NCBI GenBank assembly: GCA_002890585.1
Contig: MIQB01000017.1
Span: forward strand, 1-35,175
DNA from: Tannerella sp. oral taxon 808
Lineage (GTDB): Bacteria; Bacteroidota; Bacteroidia; Bacteroidales; Tannerellaceae
Direction: 5' to 3'
Length of the DNA: 35,175 nt
Both the position numbers and the translations under genes were made by a program. The notes under the pieces were generated by a model, which worked only from the letters and a program-made list of their open reading frames with translations, searched no databases and was not told the origin of the DNA. Numbering within the stretch: the first letter of the stretch is position 1; each line of letters begins with the position of its first letter. Positions 15,321 to 23,569 of the stretch are shown here, one piece after another.

Positions 15321-16090
15321 AGATCCTCATCTTAGGTGCGGGTCGGATGGGGTCGTTCTTCACCGACCTGCTCAGCTTCGATCACGAGGTGGCCGTCCTC
15401 GAATCCGATCCGCGCCGCATGCGTTTCATCTACAACGCCCTCCGCCTCACCACGCCCGACGAGATCGACGCGTTTGCTCCGGAGTTAGTCATCAACTGCG
15501 TCACGCTCAGCCGCACCCTCGAGGCCTTCGACACCGTGCTGCCGCACCTGAAACCGTATTGCATCATCTCGGACATCGCTTCGGTCAAGACCGGATTGGC
15601 CGAATACTACGCCCGCTGCGGCTTCCCCTACGTCTCCACCCACCCCATGTTCGGCCCCACCTTCGCCAACCTCGGCAACCTGATGAACGAGAACGCCATC
15701 ATCATCTCCGAGGGCGATCACCTGGGGCGCGTCTTCTTCAAAGACCTCTACGGCCGGCTGAAGCTGAACATCTTCGAGTACACCTTCGACGAGCACGACC
15801 GCGTCGTGGCCCAGACGCTCGGCATCCCCTTCGCCTCGACCTTCGTCTTCGTGGCTACGATGGAGCATCAGGACGCGCCCGGCACCACCTTCCGCCGCCA
15901 TATGAAGATCGCCCGTGGGGTACTCTCCGAAGACGATTATTTGCTGACTGAGATCCTCTTCAATCCCCGCACGCCGGGGCAGATTGAGCGCATCCGTGAG
16001 GAGCTGGCCGAGCTGCAACGCATCATCGCTCGACACGATACGGAGGCTATGCACGCGTATCTCGCTCGGCTGCGTAAGCGATTGGAATGA
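15317..16090 (+). CDS. tyrA: Prephenate dehydrogenase
   Basis: Oxidatively decarboxylates prephenate to 4-hydroxyphenylpyruvate for tyrosine. The protein has 257 residues with an N-terminal Rossmann loop GAGRMG (7-12) and the active-site segment STHPMFGPTF (His109). It lacks an ACT or chorismate mutase domain, so it is a short monofunctional form. It is translationally coupled to the DAHP synthase gene by an ATGA overlap and is the last gene of the pheA operon. A strong hairpin follows 31 nt after the stop codon. Confidence 0.93.
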   Translation: MKILILGAGRMGSFFTDLLSFDHEVAVLESDPRRMRFIYNALRLTTPDEIDAFAPELVINCVTLSRTLEAFDTVLPHLKPYCIISDIASVKTGLAEYYARCGFPYVSTHPMFGPTFANLGNLMNENAIIISEGDHLGRVFFKDLYGRLKLNIFEYTFDEHDRVVAQTLGIPFASTFVFVATMEHQDAPGTTFRRHMKIARGVLSEDDYLLTEILFNPRTPGQIERIREELAELQRIIARHDTEAMHAYLARLRKRLE

Positions 16091-16120
16091 ACGGGAAAGT
16101 GGGATGGCGAAAAGAGAAAA

Positions 16121-16162
16121 ATGCCGGGTACACGAAGGGTTGATCCTTCATGTGCCCGGCAT
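16121..16162 (+). terminator. Terminator hairpin of the aromatic operon
   Basis: Positions 16121-16139 and 16144-16162 form a 19-pair stem with one mismatch and two G-U pairs, containing ATGCCGGG and CCCGGCAT, closed by a 4-nt loop. The downstream T content is modest (GATTCGTTTAT). Confidence 0.7.
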
Positions 16163-16170
16163 GATTCGTT

Positions 16171-16200
16171 TATAGGGGCGAATGATTATTCGCTTCTATA
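16171..16200. repeat. REP-like palindrome, copy 2
   Basis: TATAGGGGCGAAT (16171-16183), GATT, then ATTCGCTTCTATA (16188-16200), an imperfect inverted repeat. It matches the copies at 5232-5261 and 23514-23541 and lies directly before array C. Confidence 0.75.
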
Positions 16201-16219
16201 GTTCAGGCGACGTAAGCCT

Positions 16220-16364
16220 GCGACAGCCCGTCGAAGTGTTCGATGGGGCGAAACACGGCTGCGACAGCCCGTCGAAGTGTTCGGTGGGGCGAAACAAACT
16301 TGCGACAGCCCGTCGAAGTGTTCGATGGGGCGAAACAAACTTGCGACAGCCCGTCGAAGTGTTC
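16220..16364. repeat. Array C: 3.5 copies of a 41-bp unit
   Basis: GCGACAGCCCGTCGAAGTG recurs at 16220, 16261, 16302 and 16343, an exact 41-bp period. Within the unit, GTTCG and CGAAAC can pair around ATGGGG. The last partial copy ends inside the stop codon of the tricorn-like protease gene (TCA at 16363-16365 on the plus strand). Confidence 0.92.
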
Positions 16365-19300
16365 ACTTGTTCCATACCCGCGGCGCAGGCGTCTTGGGGA
16401 GCGGCTTGCGGTCTTTGAGTTGGTTCATCACCTCCTCGATGGCACGGTTCAGCTGTTCGTCTTCGCCGTTCCACTCCTTGATCGGGTCGTTATCCACGCG
16501 GATGTCCGGATCTATGCCGTGATTCTCGATGATCCAGTTGCCCTGCATGTCGTAGCTCGTGAAGAAGGGCACGCGCAAGTCTTGTCCGTCCATGAAGGGG
16601 AGCGAGCTGCTGATGCCGATGATTCCGCCCCATGTGCGTGTGCCGATCAGCTTGCCCAGCTTCAGGGCGCGGAAGCCCCACGGGAAGAGGTCGCCGTCGG
16701 AAGCGGAATACTTGTTGATGAGGCACACCTTGGGGCCCACCTGCACGGCGTCGGGGACGGTGCCGTTGAGGATTGAGCCGCGGCGCATCGTCATGCGGTA
16801 GGGCTCGCGAGAGAGGCGCTCGAGGATCATCGGGGAGACGTTGCCGCCACCGTTGGCGCGGTCGTCGATGATGAGGCCCTCCTTGTCGAGCTGCGGGTAG
16901 AAGTAACGCGTGAACTCGTTCAGGCCCTCCGGACCCATGTCGGGGATGTAGATGTAGCCGATCTTACCGCCTGAGGCCTTGTCCACCTTGGCGATGTTGC
17001 GCTGCACCCATTGGTAATGATAGAGCGGATACTCGTCTTCCAACGGGCGGATCGCGACGCGGCGTGCACCGGCCAGCTGCGGGCGATCGTTGAGCGAAAG
17101 CTCGGTGGGGACATTGGCTTTGCCCGTGAGCAAGGCGTAGAGGTCGCCGACGGTGTTAGCCGCGACACCGTCGACGGCTACGATGTACTGGCCCACCTTG
17201 GCGTTGATGCCCGGATCAGCGAGCGGCGAGCGGAGCGTCGGCTCCCACGTCTCGCCCGGTAGGATCTCCTCGATGCGGAAGAAGCCACTCTTGTCGCGCG
17301 ACACTCTGGCGCCGAGCAGCCCCATCTTGATGCGCTTCGGGGCGTCGATCTCGCCCGTTGTCACGTAGGCATGGCCGCAGCCCAGCTCGCCGATCATCTC
17401 ACCGATGATGTAGGTCAGGTCTTGGCGGTTCTTCACGTAAGGCAGCAGGGCGGCATACTTGGCCTTGATCGCCTTCCAGTCCACGCCGTGCATGTTCTCG
17501 AGGTAGAAGCCGTCGCGGAAGGCGCGCCACGATTCGTCGAAGATCTGCGCCCATTCCTTCGGATAGTCCGTTGTGATCTTCATGTCGGACAGGTTGACGG
17601 CGTCTTTCAGATCGGCCTTGCCCGTGGGGATGTCCATGACGTAGACCCGATGGCCCTTGAAGAAGCCGGCCTTCTTTCCGCCTGGCTCCACCCACATCTG
17701 GGCGCCTTCGGCTACGGTTTCCTCCTTCTGCTTATCGAGGTCGAAGACGTACGTGTTGCCTTTGCGGGCGTAGTAGACCCTCTTGCCGTCGGAGTAGAAG
17801 TTGGTGTAATGGCCATCGGTGGTGAGTGGCAGCTTGACGATGCGGCGCGTCAGGCCGTCGCCGTCCACCTTGACGGTGACGCTTTCGGGTTTCTTCTCCG
17901 CGGAGGTGTTTTTCTTCTTGCCGCCCTCTTCGACTTTGACCTCCACCTTGCGGTCGGCCTTTGCGCCGTCATCTTTTTGGAGGAAGGGCGAGGGCGTGTC
18001 TTTCGACAGCAGTGCGAGGTAGACGCCATTGGTGTAGCCGTAGACGTGGTTCCACTCCTTGGAGCCGTAGATGGGGTTGAAGTCGCGTGTGGAGCTGAAG
18101 ATGAGGTAGCGGCCGTCGGTGCTGAAGACGGGGTCGCCGGAGTCGTACCAGCGATCGGTGACGGCGTACTCCTGCTTGTCGGCGATGCGATAGACGTAGA
18201 CGATGTCGTATCGGTTATCGGCCATGCGGGTGTAGGCGAGCCAGCGGCTGTCGGGCGAGAAGGAGACGTCGAAGGGCTCCTTGCGCGGGTCTTGCATCAC
18301 TTCGGTGACGGCCTTGGTGGCTACGTCAAGGAGGCGGATGCGGTTCTTGCGGTCGGTGTAGACGATCCAGCGACTGTCTGGGCTCCAGGAGAAGTCTCGG
18401 ATGTAGGTGTCGTTATTCTTCGTCAGCTGCACTGGGTCGCCGCCGTCGGCGGGCTGCATCCATAGCTCTGTCTCGCCCGTGGCGTCGGAGATGTAGGCGA
18501 TGTGTTTGCCATCGGGCGACCAGGCGCCGCTGCGGTCGTGTGCGCCGGGCGAGCGGGTGATGTTCTTTGTGACGCCCTTCTCCACGGGCAGGTTGAAGAC
18601 TTCGCCGCGGGCGGTGACCGCGAGTCGTTTGCCGTCGGGCGAGAGGCTGGCGCTGCGCAGGTAGTTGCCGCCGTCTTTGATGGCGCTGCGGGCGTAGACG
18701 TTGTCTGACGTAAGTGTGATGTGCACCTTCTCGGCGTGCTTCGTGGCTGGGTCGAGGCGGTAGATGTAGCCGCCGTTCTCGAAGACGATCAGCCGGCCGT
18801 TGGTGGAGGGGAACTTGACGTCGTAGTCCTTGAAGTCGGTCACCTTCTTCGTCTCCTTCGTGCGGGTGTCGTAAACGAAGATGTTCATCGTGCGGTCGCG
18901 GTCGGAGAGGAAGTAGATTTCGTCGCCCACCCACATGGGGAAGATGTCCTGGGCGTCGTTGTGGGTCACATTCTCCACGGTTTTCTTGTCCGGATCGTAG
19001 ATCCAGACGTCGTCTGCCATGCCGCCTTTGTAGTACTTCCAGGTGCGGAACTCGCGCATGACGCGATTGTAAGCCAGGCGCCGGCCGTCGGGTGCATAGC
19101 TGCAAAAGCCGCCTTCGGGCAGGGGGATCGGCTCGGAGAGTCCGCCGTCGCGGCTGACGGTGAAGAGTCGGCCGCTGAAGCTGTCGCTGATGCGGTTACG
19201 GTAGACGATGCGGGCGCCGTCTGTGGTCCAGGCCATGACGATGTTGTTCGGCCCCATGCGGTCGCCGAGGTTGTCGCGGGCGTTGGTCGAGGTGTAGGTC

Positions 19301-19608
19301 AGGCGCACCGGTTCGCCGCCGTCGGCGGGGATGGTGTAGACCTCCGTGTTGCCGTCGTACTGGCCGGTGAAGGCGATCGTGCGGCCGTCGGGCGAGTAGC
19401 GGGGGAACATTTCATAGCCCGGGTGTGCCGTCAGGCGTCGGGCCTCGCCGCCTGTAGCGGGCACTTTGTATAAATCGCCGGCGTAGGAGAAGACGATCTC
19501 GTTGCCGTTTGTGGCCGGGAAGCGCAAGAGGCGCGCCTCATCGGCCTTTCCGTGCGCAGCCGCCAGCAGGGCCGCGCAAAGCATGGTACATACGTGTTTG
19601 TTGTTCAT
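16363..19608 (-). CDS. Tricorn-like S41 family protease, secreted
   Basis: A 1081-residue tricorn-type serine protease. A signal peptide (MNNKHVCTMLCAALLAAAHG) is followed by a beta-propeller region (about 25-620) rich in SPDGK and SPDSRW repeats, a lysine-rich linker with VEEGGKKKN, a helical segment, a PDZ-like domain and a C-terminal S41 catalytic domain. The putative catalytic residues are the His in LGCGHAYV and the Ser in NKYSASDGD. It probably degrades oligopeptides in the periplasm or at the cell surface. The frame opens 37 codons upstream, but the ATG before NNKHVCTMLC gives the proper signal peptide. It is followed on this strand by array C. It shares the region with DPP7, consistent with peptide use. 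Confidence 0.92.
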   Translation of the reverse strand: MNNKHVCTMLCAALLAAAHGKADEARLLRFPATNGNEIVFSYAGDLYKVPATGGEARRLTAHPGYEMFPRYSPDGRTIAFTGQYDGNTEVYTIPADGGEPVRLTYTSTNARDNLGDRMGPNNIVMAWTTDGARIVYRNRISDSFSGRLFTVSRDGGLSEPIPLPEGGFCSYAPDGRRLAYNRVMREFRTWKYYKGGMADDVWIYDPDKKTVENVTHNDAQDIFPMWVGDEIYFLSDRDRTMNIFVYDTRTKETKKVTDFKDYDVKFPSTNGRLIVFENGGYIYRLDPATKHAEKVHITLTSDNVYARSAIKDGGNYLRSASLSPDGKRLAVTARGEVFNLPVEKGVTKNITRSPGAHDRSGAWSPDGKHIAYISDATGETELWMQPADGGDPVQLTKNNDTYIRDFSWSPDSRWIVYTDRKNRIRLLDVATKAVTEVMQDPRKEPFDVSFSPDSRWLAYTRMADNRYDIVYVYRIADKQEYAVTDRWYDSGDPVFSTDGRYLIFSSTRDFNPIYGSKEWNHVYGYTNGVYLALLSKDTPSPFLQKDDGAKADRKVEVKVEEGGKKKNTSAEKKPESVTVKVDGDGLTRRIVKLPLTTDGHYTNFYSDGKRVYYARKGNTYVFDLDKQKEETVAEGAQMWVEPGGKKAGFFKGHRVYVMDIPTGKADLKDAVNLSDMKITTDYPKEWAQIFDESWRAFRDGFYLENMHGVDWKAIKAKYAALLPYVKNRQDLTYIIGEMIGELGCGHAYVTTGEIDAPKRIKMGLLGARVSRDKSGFFRIEEILPGETWEPTLRSPLADPGINAKVGQYIVAVDGVAANTVGDLYALLTGKANVPTELSLNDRPQLAGARRVAIRPLEDEYPLYHYQWVQRNIAKVDKASGGKIGYIYIPDMGPEGLNEFTRYFYPQLDKEGLIIDDRANGGGNVSPMILERLSREPYRMTMRRGSILNGTVPDAVQVGPKVCLINKYSASDGDLFPWGFRALKLGKLIGTRTWGGIIGISSSLPFMDGQDLRVPFFTSYDMQGNWIIENHGIDPDIRVDNDPIKEWNGEDEQLNRAIEEVMNQLKDRKPLPKTPAPRVWNK

Positions 19609-19632
19609 ATAATTAATGGTATTGGTTACGGG

Positions 19633-19640
19633 CAAAAATA
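19633..19640 (-). promoter_or_regulatory. Candidate -7 element for the tricorn-like gene
   Basis: On the minus strand TATTTTTG (19640-19633) matches TAnnTTTG, 24 nt upstream of the ATG. A TTTG (19657-19654) is only 13 nt further upstream, too close for a standard -33. Confidence 0.4.
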
Positions 19641-19722
19641 GAAGGAGCGGTGGCAAATGAAAACCCTGCGCGATCCGTGTCAGGGGGGCATGGTCTGCCG
19701 TCCGTTTCCGTTGGGCCATAAA

Positions 19723-20258
19723 ATAAGGTGCCCCCGGTGTGGGTATGCCTTATTGGAGACTCAAACGGGGTGCGCCCGGTGTGGGTACGCCTTATTGGAG
19801 ACTCAAACGGGGCGCGCCCGGTGTGGGTACGCCTTATTGGAGACTCAAACGGGGCGCGCCCGGTGCGGGTACGCCTCATTTTAGTCTCCAATAATAAATC
19901 GCTTCACTCGCTGGTTAATATTGTAATCCATAATAATAAATCGCTTCGCTCGCTGGTTATTATTGCGTAAGGAAATAATAAATCTCTCCACTCGCTGGTT
20001 ATTATTGCGTAAGGAAATAATAAGTCGCTTCGCTTGCTGGTTATTATTGCGTGAGGAAATAGGGTGTCCCCTGTGCGGGTACACCCCATTGCGTAAGGAA
20101 ATGAGGCGTCCCCTGTGCGGGTACGCCTTGTTGCATAAGGAAATGAGGCGTCCCCAGCGTGGGTAACCCTTATTGGAAACTAAAATGAGACGTACCCGGT
20201 GTGGATACGCCTCATTAGAGATTCAAACGCGCGGCCCCCGGTGTGGCGGCGCCCTTCT
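19723..20258. repeat. Arrays D/E/F: about 13 phase-locked 42-bp units of three types
   Basis: Unit boundaries fall exactly every 42 bp from 19723 (19723, 19765, 19807, 19849, 19891, 19933, 19975, 20017, 20059, 20101, 20143, 20185, 20227). Units 1-4 are G+C-rich (GGGGCGCGCCCGGTGTGGG). Units 5-8 are A+T-rich and form AATAATAA...TTATTATT stems. Units 9-13 form AGGCGT...GGGTACGCCT stems. Two linkers occur, TTGGAGACTCAA and TTGCGTAAGGAA; in unit 4 the first one is inverted (AGTCTCCA). The block fills nearly all of the gap between the tricorn-like gene and the glycosyltransferase gene. The remaining 19641-19722 shows nothing recognisable. Confidence 0.93.
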
Positions 20259-21263
20259 TTATTTATAGACCCGCTTGAGCGTCTCGAGGTCTTCGAGGCC
20301 GTGGCGGAGGATGATCTTGTCGACAAAGGCGCGGAGGAAGCCGAGGCCGTAGCCGTAGATCTGGATCAGCGAGGCGACGACGGCGCGCAGGGCGATGCCG
20401 AGGCTGCGGGTCTTGACGAGGGCGTCGACGAGGAGCAGCACTAAGTAAAACGCGGGCAGGAGCAGCCACCACGGCGACAGCACGACGGCGCACACGAGGA
20501 CGCCGACGCTGCCGAGGACGAACACGGCGGGGAGGGTGTGGACGGCCTTCAGCGAGTCGGGGTAGAGCTTAAAGAGGTTGATGCGGGCTTGGCCGAAGAT
20601 GTGCACCTGGCGGTAGAACTTGCGGAGGTTGCCGCGGCGCTTGTGGTAGACGTAGGCGTCGCGGTAGAGGCGGGTGGTGAAGCCGGCTTGGTGGATGCGG
20701 ATGCTGAGGTCGATGTCTTCGCCGTACATGTCTTTGAAGCCGCCGACGCGCTCGTAGACCTCGCGCGAAAAGCCCATGTTGAAGGTGCGGGGCTTGAACT
20801 TCTCCAGGTTGGTGCGGCCGCCGCGTATGCCGCCCGTGGTCCAGAAGGAGGTCATGGCGTAGCTGATGGCCTTCTGCGTGGGGGTGAAGCTGGGGTGCTC
20901 GCGGTCGGGGCCACCGAAGCAGTCGGCGGGCTCGGTGGCGAGGTAGCGGCGGACGGTCTGGAAGTAGTCGGGCGGGATGATGCAGTCGGAGTCGAAGAAG
21001 ATGAAGTAGCGGCCACATGCGGCGCGCATGCCGACGTTGCGCGAGTCGCTGCGGCCGGAGTTGGGCTTGACGATGTAGTGGATCGTGAGGCGGTCGCGGA
21101 AGGCCTCCACCTCAGCCGCGCAGGGCCGGGTGGAGCCATCCTCGACGAGCACCAGTTCAAAGTCCCCATCCGTCTGCGCGGCGAGGCTTTCGAGCAATTC
21201 TCGGGCCTCGTCGGGGCGGTTGTAGATGGGGACGATGATGGAGAAGAAGGGCGTCGGGCTCAT
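20259..21263 (-). CDS. Glycosyltransferase family 2
   Basis: A 334-residue GT-A fold glycosyltransferase acting at the inner face of the membrane. FSIIVPIYNRPDEARELL begins the domain, VLVEDGS binds the nucleotide, FFDSDC is the DxD motif, and GEDIDLSIRIHQAG carries the likely catalytic acid. Two hydrophobic segments at about 255-290 (AVFVLGSVGVLVCAVVL, LLLPAFYLVLLLVDAL) suggest membrane anchoring near the C-terminus. The ATG at 21263 overlaps the DPP7 stop codon by 4 nt (ATGA); the frame runs 20 codons further into the DPP7 gene, but that part is not family-like. The sugar and acceptor are unknown. Coupling to a peptidase gene is unusual. Confidence 0.88.
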   Translation of the reverse strand: MSPTPFFSIIVPIYNRPDEARELLESLAAQTDGDFELVLVEDGSTRPCAAEVEAFRDRLTIHYIVKPNSGRSDSRNVGMRAACGRYFIFFDSDCIIPPDYFQTVRRYLATEPADCFGGPDREHPSFTPTQKAISYAMTSFWTTGGIRGGRTNLEKFKPRTFNMGFSREVYERVGGFKDMYGEDIDLSIRIHQAGFTTRLYRDAYVYHKRRGNLRKFYRQVHIFGQARINLFKLYPDSLKAVHTLPAVFVLGSVGVLVCAVVLSPWWLLLPAFYLVLLLVDALVKTRSLGIALRAVVASLIQIYGYGLGFLRAFVDKIILRHGLEDLETLKRVYK

Positions 21264-23410
21264 TTCACCAGCTTGAGTTCTTGGATCAGGCGCGGGCACT
21301 TGCCCCAGCGGTCGATCATCCAAAGGACGTAGCGGATGTCGACGCTGATGGTGCGTTGCAGGTCGGGTTCGAAGGCGATGTCGCCGCTCATAGCCTCCCA
21401 GTTGCCGTCGAAGGCAAGCCCGATGACACGCGCGTTGCGGTCGAAGACGGGGCTGCCGGAGTTGCCGCCCGTGATGTCGTTGTTGGAGAGGAAGCAGAGT
21501 TGCAGATCGCCCTGCGGGTTAGCGTATGATCCGAAGTCGCGGTTGCGGACGAGGGTGAGGATCTCCGGCTGCACGTAGAACTCCGTGCTCGTCGGGTCTT
21601 GCTTCTCAAGGATGCCTCGGTGGGTGGTGAAGTAGTTGTACCACACGGCGTCGCGCGGCTGGTAGCCACCGATGGAGCCGTAGCTGGCGCGCATGGTGAA
21701 GTTGGCGTCGGAGTAGAAGGTGCGGTCCGGGTGCATCTTCTGTAGGCCCTCGAAGTAGAGGCGTTCGCCGCGGTCGATGTCGTTGTCGGAGGCAGCGAGG
21801 AATTGGCGCATGGCCATCAGCGATAGGATGGCGGACTGCGAGAGTTCGGCGGCGGGATCCTTCTCCATCACCTCCTTGTAGCGTTTCTTATCCTTCAGCA
21901 GCGCGGCCACCTTGTCGGGCGAGGTGAGGACGGTGCGTTTGAAGAGGTCGTCGGCGTAGCGCGTGTAGTCGCCCTTGTATTTCTTGTCGATCGTCTTGTA
22001 GATGTCCGGCAGGTATTCGGCGGGCACGCGCTCCTTGACTACGCGCAGCATGACGGGCAACACCTGGCGGTCGAGGTCGGGTTCGTAGTCTTTGTAGAAG
22101 TCGCGCAGGCTCCCGTTGATCCATTCGTCGATCTCCTTGGGCGTACTCTTCTCCACGTCGATGCTGTTGATCATGCGTGCCAAGCGGACAATCTCCGTGC
22201 CGCCGATGAAGGCTTCGCTGAGGTAGGTTGCGATGCGTGCGTATTCGTCGGAGGAGGTGTAGCCCTTCTCGAGGAGCTTCAGCACGTCGCCGTAGCGTGC
22301 CTGGCGTTCGGGCGACTGAGTCACCCATGCGGCGAAGGCAGCCTCCTCGGCCTTCTTTCGGGCGATGACGTCAAGGTTGGCCAAGCCGCGGTTCATGCCG
22401 ATGGAGTTCTTCCAGTAATTGGAGCTGCCGGCATACTTCGAGGCATACTTGATGCGTACGGCGTCGCTGGCTTGCATGGCCTTACGCCAGATGTCTTGCT
22501 TGAGGCCCCGCACCTCGATGCGCGGCTTGTTCGAGTCCTCAATGCGTTGGTTGACGCCCCACGAGGAGAGGTAGCGGTTGGTGCGACCGGGGAAGCCGAT
22601 GGTCATCGCGTAATCCTTTTCGCCATACCCCTGTAGGGAGACTTCGGCCACGTAGCGCGGGTGGTAGGGCTTGTTGTTGGCGTTGTAGTCGGCGGGACGG
22701 TTGTCGGCACCGGCGTAGACGCGGAAGACGGAGAAGTCGCACGTGTGGCGTGTCCACATCCAGTTGTCTGTATCGCCGCCGAACTTGCCGAGCGACGTGG
22801 GCGGGGCGAAGACGAGGCGGACGTCGCGGAAGACGTCGTAGACGACGAGGAAGTACTTGTTGTGGCTATAGAAGGGCAGCACCTCGGCGTTGGTGAACTT
22901 GTCGCCTTTGGAAACGGAGTCGGCGATGGCTTGGCCGATGGAGTCGGCTTTGGAGAGGCGCTGGAACTCGTCGGTGATGCCCTCGAGCTGGGGCACGATG
23001 CGGTCGGTGAGGTCGACTGTCTCGCGGAGGTATTGCACTTTGAGTCCTTCGACGGGCAGCTCGTCCTTGAAGCTCTGGGAAATGAAGCCGTTCTTCAGAT
23101 AGTCGTGCTCCACGCTGCTGAGCTTCTGGATGGAGCCGTAGCCGCAATGGTGGTTGGTGAAGATGAGCCCCTCGTTAGATACGGTGATGCCGGAGCATCC
23201 GCCGCCGAAGATGACGACGGCGTTGGCTACGCAGGGGTTCGTCTCGCTGTAGATGGTTTCGATGGGCACATTGAGGCCCAGCTCCTGCATGCGAGCGATG
23301 TTTTGTTTGTTCAATTCTTTCAGCACCCACATGCCTTCGTCGGCGCGGGCGCCCGTGGCGAGCAGCAGTAGGGCTGCCGCTACGGCGGTGATCTTGTTTG
23401 TTCGTGTCAT
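21260..23410 (-). CDS. dpp7: S46 family dipeptidyl-peptidase, DPP7-type
   Basis: A 716-residue periplasmic serine exopeptidase that releases dipeptides from peptide N-termini. The signal peptide is MTRTNKITAVAAALLLLATGARA. The chymotrypsin-fold motifs are IFTNHHCGYGS (catalytic His88) and GGNSGSPVF (Ser651). The residue that sets P1 preference is Gly669 in LAFDGNWEAMSGDI, as in Porphyromonas gingivalis DPP7 (hydrophobic P1), not the Arg found in DPP11 (acidic P1). The length agrees with DPP7 (about 712). It supports growth on peptides together with the tricorn-like protease nearby. It overlaps the glycosyltransferase start by 4 nt. Confidence 0.93.
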   Translation of the reverse strand: MTRTNKITAVAAALLLLATGARADEGMWVLKELNKQNIARMQELGLNVPIETIYSETNPCVANAVVIFGGGCSGITVSNEGLIFTNHHCGYGSIQKLSSVEHDYLKNGFISQSFKDELPVEGLKVQYLRETVDLTDRIVPQLEGITDEFQRLSKADSIGQAIADSVSKGDKFTNAEVLPFYSHNKYFLVVYDVFRDVRLVFAPPTSLGKFGGDTDNWMWTRHTCDFSVFRVYAGADNRPADYNANNKPYHPRYVAEVSLQGYGEKDYAMTIGFPGRTNRYLSSWGVNQRIEDSNKPRIEVRGLKQDIWRKAMQASDAVRIKYASKYAGSSNYWKNSIGMNRGLANLDVIARKKAEEAAFAAWVTQSPERQARYGDVLKLLEKGYTSSDEYARIATYLSEAFIGGTEIVRLARMINSIDVEKSTPKEIDEWINGSLRDFYKDYEPDLDRQVLPVMLRVVKERVPAEYLPDIYKTIDKKYKGDYTRYADDLFKRTVLTSPDKVAALLKDKKRYKEVMEKDPAAELSQSAILSLMAMRQFLAASDNDIDRGERLYFEGLQKMHPDRTFYSDANFTMRASYGSIGGYQPRDAVWYNYFTTHRGILEKQDPTSTEFYVQPEILTLVRNRDFGSYANPQGDLQLCFLSNNDITGGNSGSPVFDRNARVIGLAFDGNWEAMSGDIAFEPDLQRTISVDIRYVLWMIDRWGKCPRLIQELKLVK

Positions 23411-23420
23411 GTCTATATAA

Positions 23421-23541
23421 GTAGTTAATTAAGTAGTTATCGGCCTTCGGCCAGGTAGTTATGCGGCTTCGACGCGGTTGTAAGAAAATAGTTACGGCCT
23501 TCGGCCGGTCTTCGTAGGGGCGAATGATTATTCGCCCCTAC
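23421..23541. repeat. Palindrome-rich gap with REP-like copy 3
   Basis: GTAGTTA-like words recur at 23421, 23432 and 23455. Two CGGCCTTCGGCC hairpins lie at 23441-23452 and 23495-23507. GTAGGGGCGAAT (23514-23525), GATT and ATTCGCCCCTAC (23530-23541) form the most perfect of the three REP-like palindromes in the window. It lies between the DPP7 start and the end of the DUF389 gene. Confidence 0.75.
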
Positions 23542-23569
23542 AATCCCTCCACGACGAGACAATGTGCCC

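Noticed and set aside
17371..18465. Long plus-strand frame opposite the tricorn-like protease
   Set aside because: Antisense shadow rich in Val/Asp/Gly from complementary codon bias; no motif or start context.
19613..20166. Small periodic frames in arrays D-F
   Set aside because: Same cause: a 42-bp period divisible by three. Codons run through linkers and palindromes without a protein-like pattern.
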